From Acidovorax sp. (GTDB lineage: Bacteria > Pseudomonadota > Gammaproteobacteria > Burkholderiales > Burkholderiaceae_C): a stretch of DNA of 52,059 bases. Where the stretch lies: positions 1-52,059 of the forward strand of contig JAUXZO010000014.1 in NCBI GenBank assembly GCA_030692685.1. Direction: 5' to 3'. The notes under the pieces were generated by a model. It was given only the letters and a program-made list of their open reading frames with translations, did not search any database and had not been told where the DNA came from. Shown piece by piece: positions 35,335-42,407 of the stretch (positions are counted from its first letter, which is position 1; each line of letters starts with the position of its first letter). The position numbers and the translations under genes are program-made.

Positions 35335-36114
35335 ATGGCCACAGTCCCCATTGCAAAATCCGATCTCATCGAAGGCATGGCCAAGGGTATGGCCGTGCTG
35401 GAGAGTTTTGACACCGAGCGCCAGCGCCTGAACGCCTCGCTGGCCGCACAGCGCACGGGCCTCACGCGGGCAGCCGCGCGCAGGCACCTGCTGACGCTGG
35501 CCCACCTGGGGTATCTGGAGACGGATGGCAGCTACTTCTGGCTGGCACCCAAGGTGCTGCGTTTTTCCGGTAGCTACCTTGCATCGGCGCGCTTGCCACG
35601 TGTGTTGCAGCCCACGCTGAACCGGCTGGCCGCGCAGACGCAGCAGTCCTTTTCAGCCGTGGTGCTGGATGGGGATGAGGTGGTGATCGTGGCGCGCAGC
35701 GGGGTGTACGGAGCGCCTTCACGCACCATGGCCTATGGCCTGCACCTGGGAGCGCGTTTGCCCGCGCACCCCACATCCACGGGCCGGGTGCTGCTGGCGG
35801 CGCTGTCCGCAGCGCAGTTCTCAGAGTGGCTCAAAGCCTGCACGCTGCAGCGGCTGACGCCCCACACCATCACGCAACGGGTCACCTTGCGCAAGGCGGT
35901 GGCGCAGGCTCGGCGTGACGATTGCTGTCTGGCAGAGGAGGAGCATGAGCTGGGCGTGCACGCGCTGGCCGTGCCGCTGCGCAATCTGCAAGGCCAGACG
36001 GTGGCAGCGCTCAACGTCGTGGCATCGCCCCAGCAGGTGCAGGCACAAACCCTGCAGCGCGACATGCTGCCGCTGCTGCAGGAGGCCGCGCGCGAGCTGC
36101 GGGGGCTGTTGTGA
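35335..36114 (+). CDS. pobR: IclR-family regulator of pobA (PobR/PcaR type)
   Basis: 259 residues with an AGGAG site before the ATG. An N-terminal winged helix-turn-helix (about 12-80: GMAKGMAVLESFDTERQRLNASLAAQRTGLTRAAARRHLLTLAHLGYLETD) is followed by an effector-binding GAF-like IclR domain (about 85-255, ending ALNVVASPQQVQ...LQEAARELRGLL). PobR in Acinetobacter activates pobA on binding 4-hydroxybenzoate; PcaR/PcaU are close relatives responding to beta-ketoadipate or protocatechuate. Its divergent placement to pobA favours PobR. The AraC-type PobR of Pseudomonas is unrelated. Confidence 0.85.
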   Translation: MATVPIAKSDLIEGMAKGMAVLESFDTERQRLNASLAAQRTGLTRAAARRHLLTLAHLGYLETDGSYFWLAPKVLRFSGSYLASARLPRVLQPTLNRLAAQTQQSFSAVVLDGDEVVIVARSGVYGAPSRTMAYGLHLGARLPAHPTSTGRVLLAALSAAQFSEWLKACTLQRLTPHTITQRVTLRKAVAQARRDDCCLAEEEHELGVHALAVPLRNLQGQTVAALNVVASPQQVQAQTLQRDMLPLLQEAARELRGLL

Positions 36115-36137
36115 ACGAGTGGCGGAGCTAGGGCGCG

Positions 36138-36205
36138 AAAATATCAATCAAATTGGCTTCTAGCGCTTGATGATAAAGCGCTAGCAGCTATTATTTTGAT
36201 AGTTC
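36138..36205. repeat. Comamonadaceae-type intergenic repeat, copy R5 (best preserved)
   Basis: Reads AAATTGGCTTCTAGCGCTTGATGATAAAGCGCTAGCAGCTATTATTTTGATAG, with inverted CTAGCGCTT / AAGCGCTAG arms around TGAT. It lies between convergent pobR and hemL, and its right end runs into hemL: the hemL stop codon and last few codons are inside the repeat. Confidence 0.75.
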
Positions 36206-37501
36206 TTTAAACACATCACGCGCAGCTGCCACGGTGGTCGCAATGTCGTCGGCGGTGTGGGCAGCACTGACAAACCCCGCCTCGTACAGCGCAGGCGCTA
36301 TATAGATACCGCGGTCAAGCAGGCCGTGGAACAACTGGTTAAAACGCGCGTTGTCGGTTTTGAGCACCTGGGCATAGTTCTGGGGCAGCTCGGGTAGCAG
36401 GAAGAACCCAAACATGCCGCCTTCGCAGTCGGCGCTGAAGGGCACGCCTTCGGCTGCGGCTGCAGCCGACAACCCATCGACCAGCGAACGCGTGCTGGCC
36501 GACAGAGCATCAAAGAAGCCGGGTTTCTTGATCTCACGCAGAGTGGCCAGCCCGCAGGCCGTGGCCACCGGGTTGCCTGACAAGGTACCGGCCTGGTAGA
36601 CAGCACCGATGGGTGCCAGGTTTTCCATGATGGCGCGCGAGCCGCCAAACGCCGCCAGCGGCATACCGCCACCGATCACTTTGCCGAGCACCGTGATGTC
36701 GGGCTTGAAGCCCGGGATGCTTTTGGCGTAGATGCTTTGCGCGCTGCCCAGAGCGACGCGGAAACCCGTCATCACTTCGTCGAACACCAGCAGCGCGCCG
36801 TACTCGGTGCACAGCTCGCGGCAGCGCTTCATGAACGGTACGCTGGCGCGCACCAGGTTCATGTTGCCCGCGATGGGCTCAATCATCACGCAGGCCAGTT
36901 CCTTGCCATGCAGGGCAAAGGCTTCTTCGAGCTGGGCTACGTTGTTGTATTCGAGCACCAACGTGTGCTGCACCACTTCGGGTGGCACACCCGCGCTGGT
37001 GGCGTTGCCAAAGGTGGCCAGGCCGGAGCCCGCCTTGACCAGCAGCGAGTCGGCATGGCCGTGATAACAGCCTTCGAACTTGATGAACTTGCTGCGACCC
37101 GTGGCGCCGCGGGCCAGGCGGATCGCGCTCATGCCCGCTTCTGTGCCCGAGCTGACGAGTCGGATCATCTCCATCGATGGCACGAGGCCCAGGATTTCTT
37201 CAGCTAACTCGACTTCGCGCTCGGTGGGGGCGCCAAAGCTGAAGCCTTCGAGCGCCGCAGCTTGCACCGCCTGTAATACGGCAGGGTGGCCGTGGCCCAG
37301 GATCATCGGGCCCCAGGAGCCGATGTAATCAATAAAGCGCTGGTCGTTGGCGTCCCAGAAGTAGGCGCCCTTGGCGCGCTTCACAAAACGGGGCGTGCCG
37401 CCCACGGCCTTGAAGGCCCGCACGGGCGAGTTCACGCCGCCGGGGATGAGCGCCTTGGCGCGTTCGAACAGGGGGATGTTGAGATCAGTGCTTGGTGTCA
37501 T
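36191..37501 (-). CDS. hemL: Glutamate-1-semialdehyde 2,1-aminomutase HemL
   Basis: 436 residues. PLP-dependent enzyme that makes 5-aminolevulinate in the C5 tetrapyrrole pathway. N-terminal [19 protein letters not shown], glycine-rich loop [20 protein letters not shown], the PLP-aspartate region [12 protein letters not shown] and the Schiff-base lysine in [21 protein letters not shown]. Family length. Start ATG 37501 overlaps the thiD-like gene by 17 bp. The final residues (KELSK) and stop are contributed by repeat R5. Confidence 0.96.
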   Translation of the reverse strand: MTPSTDLNIPLFERAKALIPGGVNSPVRAFKAVGGTPRFVKRAKGAYFWDANDQRFIDYIGSWGPMILGHGHPAVLQAVQAAALEGFSFGAPTEREVELAEEILGLVPSMEMIRLVSSGTEAGMSAIRLARGATGRSKFIKFEGCYHGHADSLLVKAGSGLATFGNATSAGVPPEVVQHTLVLEYNNVAQLEEAFALHGKELACVMIEPIAGNMNLVRASVPFMKRCRELCTEYGALLVFDEVMTGFRVALGSAQSIYAKSIPGFKPDITVLGKVIGGGMPLAAFGGSRAIMENLAPIGAVYQAGTLSGNPVATACGLATLREIKKPGFFDALSASTRSLVDGLSAAAAAEGVPFSADCEGGMFGFFLLPELPQNYAQVLKTDNARFNQLFHGLLDRGIYIAPALYEAGFVSAAHTADDIATTVAAARDVFKELSK

Positions 37502-38444
37502 GGGGTGGCATCACAAAGCCTTCCAGGGCCTGTGCTTCGTCAATCATGGGTTCGTTATCGTCGTCGCCCGTTTCGTCTTCGTCAGGCAGGGCCCAGAACA
37601 TGCGATCGGGCACGATGTGCCCCATGCCGGGCCGAAAGCCTGCATCCAGGCAGCGGTCGAGGTAGCCCAGCGCTTCGCTGGTGGCTTCGCCCAGGTCGTT
37701 GCCGCTGGCCACCAGGGCGGTGAGGGCGGCCGACAATGTGTCGCCCGCGCCCGAGAAAGTGGCGTCGAACAGCTCGAACTTGCCGCTGCCGATGACCGTC
37801 TGGGGCGATGCCAGGACGTTCTCGACAAACTGCTCAGGAAGGGGGATGCCGGTCACCAGTGTGTAGGGCACGCCCATTTCTGACGCGGCACGGGCGATGT
37901 CGCGTGCGGTGGGGCTGCGGTCGCCGGTCCAGTCGGGCAGCAGCCAGCGCCACAGCGTACTGTGGTTTCCAACCAACACCGAGGTCTGCGGTAACAACAA
38001 TTCCCGGAAGGCGTCCAGGTACTCGTCGATCAGCTCTTCACGCCACCAGGAGAGGTTGGGCATGTACGCTATCACCGGGACTTCGTCATAGTCTGTGGTT
38101 ATCTCGGCAATGGTGCTAATGTTCTCGGGGCTGCCCACAAAACCGATCTTGATGGCCTGCACCGGCAGGTCCTCCAGCACGGCCCGGGCTTGCTCGGCCA
38201 CGGCCTCATCATCGAAGCTGAAGTGGTCAAAAATCTCAGCCGTATCGCGGGCGTACGCACCGGTGACGACTGCAATCGGATGCCCGCCAACGGACGCAAT
38301 GGTGGTGATGTCAGCGGTCAGTCCGCCCGCTCCGCTGGGGTCGCTGGCATTGAAGACCAGAACGCAGGCCGGGCTTGCATCCTCCGCGTCTTCATCGTCA
38401 ATGTCGGTGATTTCTGGAGGGGGGAGGGGTGCTTTGATGGTCAT
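37485..38444 (-). CDS. thiD: ThiD-family hydroxymethylpyrimidine(-phosphate) kinase
   Basis: 319 residues, ribokinase fold. Expected role: phosphorylation of HMP-P to HMP-PP in thiamine synthesis. The N-terminal block [27 protein letters not shown] matches ThiD (GTDPSGGAGIQADLKT pattern). The C-terminal ATP/anion-hole motif is [12 protein letters not shown]: the usual ThiD motif is GTGC, whereas GAGD is typical of ribokinase and pyridoxal kinases. It is longer than E. coli ThiD (266), with acidic N- and C-terminal tails ([24 protein letters not shown]). Overlaps hemL by 17 bp. Divergent from rubredoxin. Confidence 0.82.
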   Translation of the reverse strand: MTIKAPLPPPEITDIDDEDAEDASPACVLVFNASDPSGAGGLTADITTIASVGGHPIAVVTGAYARDTAEIFDHFSFDDEAVAEQARAVLEDLPVQAIKIGFVGSPENISTIAEITTDYDEVPVIAYMPNLSWWREELIDEYLDAFRELLLPQTSVLVGNHSTLWRWLLPDWTGDRSPTARDIARAASEMGVPYTLVTGIPLPEQFVENVLASPQTVIGSGKFELFDATFSGAGDTLSAALTALVASGNDLGEATSEALGYLDRCLDAGFRPGMGHIVPDRMFWALPDEDETGDDDNEPMIDEAQALEGFVMPPHDTKH

Positions 38445-38487
38445 GGACCAGTTCCTGCTGGATGGGTGGCACAGAAGCTGCAGGCCG

Positions 38488-38517
38488 CTGAGATGACTAG
38501 ATACAATCGTTGCATTC
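38488..38517 (+). promoter_or_regulatory. Possible promoter of rubredoxin gene
   Basis: CTGAGA (38488-38493) and TACAAT (38512-38517) with an 18-bp spacer, ending 21 bp before the GTG. The -10 is good, the -35 mediocre. Confidence 0.4.
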
Positions 38518-38538
38518 TATGTGAAGGCCCTTTAAGCT

Positions 38539-38712
38539 GTGATCGACTCTAAAACTTGGATGTGCTTGATTTGCGGTTGGATTTATGACGAGGCGGAGGG
38601 TTCACCTGAGCACGGCATCGCACCCAACACTCCATGGGACCAGGTTCCCATGAATTGGACCTGCCCAGAATGTGGCGCCCGCAAGGAAGATTTCGAGATG
38701 GTTCAGATTTGA
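38539..38712 (+). CDS. Rubredoxin
   Basis: 57 residues starting at GTG 38539 (VIDSKTWMC...), with AAGG about ten bases upstream. A one-iron electron carrier: two knuckles MCLICGWIYDEAEG and WTCPECGARKEDFEM supply four cysteines for the Fe(Cys)4 site. The rest fits type-I rubredoxin (GIAPNTPWDQVP). Divergent from the thiD-like gene; this rubredoxin-thiD-hemL arrangement recurs in Burkholderiales as I recall. Partner reductase or hydroxylase (for example an AlkB-like enzyme) is not in the window. Confidence 0.95.
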   Translation: MIDSKTWMCLICGWIYDEAEGSPEHGIAPNTPWDQVPMNWTCPECGARKEDFEMVQI

Positions 38713-38713
38713 G

Positions 38714-38742
38714 ACGCAGCGATCGCTGCGTTGTTTATTTTT
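38714..38742 (+). terminator. Rho-independent terminator after rubredoxin
   Basis: ACGCAGCGATCGCTGCGT (38714-38731), a perfect 18-bp palindrome starting right after the TGA, followed by TGTTTATTTTT. It ends only 20 bases before the pilG start codon. Confidence 0.8.
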
Positions 38743-38761
38743 CCATCGGGAGCAGTAACAA

Positions 38762-39160
38762 TTGACTACAACAGGCGCATCTTTCAAAGTGCTCGTGGTG
38801 GATGACAGCAACACCATCCGTCGAAGCGCCGAGATTTTTCTCAAGCAGGGGGGGCACGAAGTCTTGTTGGCCGACGACGGCTTTGACGCTTTGGCCAAAG
38901 TCAATGATTACCAGCCTCAGCTGATTTTCTGCGACATCCTTATGCCCAAGCTCGACGGGTACCAGACCTGCGCGATCATCAAGCGCAATGCCCGTTTTGC
39001 AGATACCCCGGTGGTGATGCTGTCCTCCAAGGATGGCGTGTTTGATAAAGCGCGTGGGCGCATGGTCGGCTGCCAGGAATATCTCACCAAACCGTTTACC
39101 AAAGACCAGCTGTTGCAAGCCGTGCAGCAGTTTGGCAATGCCCAACAAGGAGCGATGTAA
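38762..39160 (+). CDS. pilG: Twitching chemosensory response regulator PilG
   Basis: 132 residues, a stand-alone receiver of the Pil-Chp system; in Pseudomonas PilG promotes pilus extension and cAMP signalling. Receiver features: D14-D15 pocket in VLVVDDSNTIRR, phospho-acceptor D58 (IFCDILMPKLDG), SS at the switch position and YLTKPF lysine. The start is TTG 38762 with GGGAG nine bases before it; no better ATG lies near. The stop overlaps the pilH ATG by one base (TAATG). Confidence 0.92.
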   Translation: MTTTGASFKVLVVDDSNTIRRSAEIFLKQGGHEVLLADDGFDALAKVNDYQPQLIFCDILMPKLDGYQTCAIIKRNARFADTPVVMLSSKDGVFDKARGRMVGCQEYLTKPFTKDQLLQAVQQFGNAQQGAM

Positions 39161-39525
39161 TGCCCATCCAGAAAGTGCTGGTCGTCGACGACTCGAAGAC
39201 CGAGTTGATGTTTTTGACGGACCTGCTTCAGAAAAAAGGTATGCAAGTGCGCACGGCAGAAAATGCCGATGAAGCATTTCGCCGCCTGGCCGAAGAAAAG
39301 CCCGATTTGATTTTGATGGACGTGGTAATGCCGGGTCAAAACGGGTTTCAGCTGACCCGTGCCATTACCCGCGACCCGCTTTACGCCGATGTGCCTATCA
39401 TTATGTGCACCAGCAAGAATCAGGAGACGGATCGCGTCTGGGGTATGCGTCAGGGTGCTCGCGGCTACATCACCAAGCCGGTCGATCCCGCTGAGTTGCA
39501 AGCCAAAATCGACGCTCTGAGCTGA
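39160..39525 (+). CDS. pilH: Twitching chemosensory response regulator PilH
   Basis: 121-residue single-domain receiver, paralogous to PilG. In Pseudomonas PilH antagonises PilG, acting toward retraction or as a phosphate sink. D10-D11 (KVLVVDDSKTEL), phospho-acceptor D54 (LILMDVVMPGQNG), TSK switch region and YITKPVDPAEL lysine. Translationally coupled to pilG, 15 bp before pilI. Confidence 0.93.
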   Translation: MPIQKVLVVDDSKTELMFLTDLLQKKGMQVRTAENADEAFRRLAEEKPDLILMDVVMPGQNGFQLTRAITRDPLYADVPIIMCTSKNQETDRVWGMRQGARGYITKPVDPAELQAKIDALS

Positions 39526-39540
39526 GGCTGCTGCGCGTTC

Positions 39541-40068
39541 ATGGCCAACCGCGAAGCCCTTCGAGAGCTCCAGACCCGACTTGCCAGCCGCTTGCAGGCT
39601 GCGAGAACTGAAGGAACGTCTGTGTCGTCCTGGCTGGCTGTAGAGTCCGCCGGCGCTTTCTATTTGCTGCCACTGGGCCAATCCGGGGAGATTTTCCCTT
39701 GGGTGCCCGTTCAGGCGGTGCCCTACACCCAGAGTTGGTTTTTAGGCGTTGCCAACCTGCGCGGTGGGCTGGTGGGTGTGGTGGATCTGGCGGGCCTGAT
39801 GGGCGCTGCGGCTCTACGCACCGACCAAGCCATGGCGGAAACCAGTCTGCTGTCTTTCAATGCCGCGCTCGAAGTCAATGCCGCATTGCTGGTGGATCGC
39901 TTGGCGGGCCTGCGCGGTACCGATGCGTTTGTCACGTCTGAGCCGCCCGCTGAGGATTCCCCCGGGTTCTTTGGCACCACCTATATCGATTCCAGCGGCA
40001 CACGCTGGCAGGAGCTGAACTTGCAGATCCTGTCCCAACATCCCGCTTTCCTGAGCATCAGTGCTTGA
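39541..40068 (+). CDS. pilI: CheW-like adaptor PilI
   Basis: 175-residue CheW-fold scaffold linking the receptor PilJ to the kinase PilL/ChpA. Conserved segments: FYLLPLGQSGEIFPWVPVQAVPYTQSWFLGVANLRGGLVGVVDLAGLMG (the typical CheW IxxIRGxxxPVIDL region) and VDRLAGLRG. No catalytic site is expected. Starts ATG 39541, third in the operon. Confidence 0.9.
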   Translation: MANREALRELQTRLASRLQAARTEGTSVSSWLAVESAGAFYLLPLGQSGEIFPWVPVQAVPYTQSWFLGVANLRGGLVGVVDLAGLMGAAALRTDQAMAETSLLSFNAALEVNAALLVDRLAGLRGTDAFVTSEPPAEDSPGFFGTTYIDSSGTRWQELNLQILSQHPAFLSISA

Positions 40069-40089
40069 GTTTTTCTGTAAGGCTGCACC

Positions 40090-42363
40090 ATGTCCGTCGT
40101 CAATCAATTTGGAAAACTGTTCAACCGGAAACCCGGCTCGGATGCCGGCAAGGCCGATGACGGGCGGGACCTCCTGGCTACCGGCTCGCTCGATGGAGCG
40201 CAGCTCGGTGATGCCTATCAGGCAGAAGGCATGAACAGCGTCCAGGGTGACCCGGATGGTTACTCTCCTGAACTCTCATCACCGGACTCGGATGAAGATC
40301 TGATTTCTTTGCCGCTGCTTGGTCGTGCGACCGCGGCGGGCCATCAGCGCCGTTTGTTGGCGCTGCTGGCTGTGGGCGTGTTGGTGCTGGGAGCTATCGC
40401 ATACTGGGTGCTGTTGCAGGCTGACCGCTCTGCGCAACAACTAGCTGCTACCGGTCAGTCGCTGATGCAGTCGCAGCGGCTTGCTAAATCGGTTTCGCAA
40501 GCGCTGGTGGGTAGTCCGCAGGCATTCCCCGACGTGGTGGAAAGCTCTGGGGTGCTTGCGCGCAATGTGCGCGCGCTCAATGCGGGCGACGATGAGCTCG
40601 GCGTCCAGTCACTGGGTGAGCCCTATAAGCCTGACTTGGAGTCCGTGAATCCCCTGATGGAACGCGCCGAGCGCAACGCGACCGTGGTGATGGGGCAGCA
40701 AAAAATTCTGACACAGGTGGGTGACGCGCTGCGCACTATCAATCGCCAGTCGTCTGACCTTCTGGAAATTGCCGAGACGGTGTCGTCGCTGAAGCTTCAA
40801 CAAAACGCCCCTGCTGCTGAAATCTCCGCGGCGGGTCAGCTGGTGATGTTGACCCAGCGGATCGGCAAGTCGGCCAACGAATTCCAGACCATGGAAGGCG
40901 TGAGCCCTGAAGCCGTGTTTTTGCTGGGCAAGGACTTGAACTCATTCAAGGAAATCGCTCAAGGCCTGCTTGATGGCAGCCCCGAATTGCGTCTGGTCGC
41001 CACCAAGGATGCGCAGACCCGTGAGCAGCTGGAAGCGTTGGTGAAACTCTACGAACAGACCCGCACACAAGCCAGCGCTATTCTGGGTAACCTGCAAGGT
41101 CTGGTGTCTGCCCGCGAAGCACAATCCTCGATCATTGCCGACAGCGAGCCGCTGCGTCGCCAATTGGAAGGCTTGCAGTCCAAACTGTCTGCACAGACAG
41201 GTCTGGGTGGTGGTCAAGTCGCCGCGCTTGCACTGGCCGGCTTGTTTGTGGTTCTTTGCGGTATCGGGATCTCCCGTGTTCAGCTACTGGACAGCCGGGG
41301 CCGTCAGGCCAATGCGGAAATGCAGCAAAAGGACGCCAAGCGCCAGGAGCAGGAAGCCAAGCGTGTCAACGACGCCAACCAGGCCGCTATTTTGCGATTG
41401 ATGAACGAATTGCAATCGGTGGCTGAGGGTGACTTGACCCAAGAAGCAACCGTGACGGAAGACATTACCGGCGCTATTGCCGACTCGGTGAACTACACGG
41501 TGGAAGAGCTGCGCCAGCTGGTGGGCAGCGTGCAGAACACGGCGACCCGGGTGGCGCAGACGACGGCCCAGGTGGACAGCACGTCGACCGAGCTGCTCGC
41601 TGCATCGACCGAACAGTTGCGCGAAATTCGTGAAACCGGCCGCTCCGTTCTGGACATGGCCACCCGAATCAACGAAGTGTCGACCCAGGCCCAAGAGTCC
41701 GCTACGGTGGCCCGTCAGTCGCTGCAAGCTGCTGATTCAGGTCTCCAGGCCGTGCAAAACGCTATCGGCGGTATGAACTCCATCCGCGACCAGATTCAGG
41801 ACACGTCCAAGCGCATCAAGCGTCTGGGTGAATCGTCGCAGGAGATTGGTGAAATCACGGAGCTGATTTCCGACATTACAGAACAGACGAACGTGCTGGC
41901 TCTGAACGCTGCTATTCAGGCCGCATCTGCTGGTGAAGCTGGCCGAGGCTTCTCTGTGGTGGCGGAAGAAGTGCAGCGACTGGCTGAGCGTTCCGCCGAT
42001 GCGACGCGTCAGATCTCTGCTCTGGTGAAAGCCATTCAGACCGACACCCAAGATGCCGTTGCCGCTATGGAGCGCTCCACGCAGGGTGTGGTGGAAGGGG
42101 CACGACTGTCCGACAGCGCAGGTACTGCATTGTCTGAAATTGACCGTGTGTCGCGCCGACTCGCTGAACTGATTGAACAAATTTCTTCTTCGACGTCCCG
42201 GGAAGCTGTTTTGGCCAATGAAGTGGCCGACAACATCCAGCACATTTTTGCGGTGACCGAGCAAACGGGTGAAGGTACCCGTTCCACAGCGCAGCAGGTG
42301 CGCGAGCTCTCGCACATGGCTGAAGAGCTGCGCCAATCGGTGGCCCGGTTCAAGATCGCTTGA
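40090..42363 (+). CDS. pilJ: Type IV pilus methyl-accepting chemotaxis receptor PilJ
   Basis: 757 residues. A cytosolic acidic N-terminus of about 90 residues (longer than in Pseudomonas PilJ) is followed by TM1 (about 97-115, LLALLAVGVLVLGAIAYWVL). Two repeated type IV pili MCP sensor domains (PilJ domains, about 120-375) lie in the periplasm, each ending in an MLTQRIGKSANEF- or SLMQSQRLAKSV-like helix. Then come TM2 (about 377-395, AALALAGLFVVLCGIGI), a HAMP-like linker and a signalling coiled coil with the MCP hairpin tip EQTNVLALNAAIQAASAGEAGRGFSVVAEEVQRLAERS. Signals to PilL through PilI. The stop is overlapped by the upstream possible start of pilL. Confidence 0.94.
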   Translation: MSVVNQFGKLFNRKPGSDAGKADDGRDLLATGSLDGAQLGDAYQAEGMNSVQGDPDGYSPELSSPDSDEDLISLPLLGRATAAGHQRRLLALLAVGVLVLGAIAYWVLLQADRSAQQLAATGQSLMQSQRLAKSVSQALVGSPQAFPDVVESSGVLARNVRALNAGDDELGVQSLGEPYKPDLESVNPLMERAERNATVVMGQQKILTQVGDALRTINRQSSDLLEIAETVSSLKLQQNAPAAEISAAGQLVMLTQRIGKSANEFQTMEGVSPEAVFLLGKDLNSFKEIAQGLLDGSPELRLVATKDAQTREQLEALVKLYEQTRTQASAILGNLQGLVSAREAQSSIIADSEPLRRQLEGLQSKLSAQTGLGGGQVAALALAGLFVVLCGIGISRVQLLDSRGRQANAEMQQKDAKRQEQEAKRVNDANQAAILRLMNELQSVAEGDLTQEATVTEDITGAIADSVNYTVEELRQLVGSVQNTATRVAQTTAQVDSTSTELLAASTEQLREIRETGRSVLDMATRINEVSTQAQESATVARQSLQAADSGLQAVQNAIGGMNSIRDQIQDTSKRIKRLGESSQEIGEITELISDITEQTNVLALNAAIQAASAGEAGRGFSVVAEEVQRLAERSADATRQISALVKAIQTDTQDAVAAMERSTQGVVEGARLSDSAGTALSEIDRVSRRLAELIEQISSSTSREAVLANEVADNIQHIFAVTEQTGEGTRSTAQQVRELSHMAEELRQSVARFKIA

Positions 42364-42407
42364 CGCAGTCATCAACTAGCTGGCTCATTGCAGCCGGGGA
42401 CGAATCC

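Noticed and set aside
38445..38538. TPP riboswitch upstream of the thiD-like gene
   Set aside because: The 94-bp divergent spacer is too short and lacks the conserved CTGAGA...ACC helices in the right order on the minus strand.
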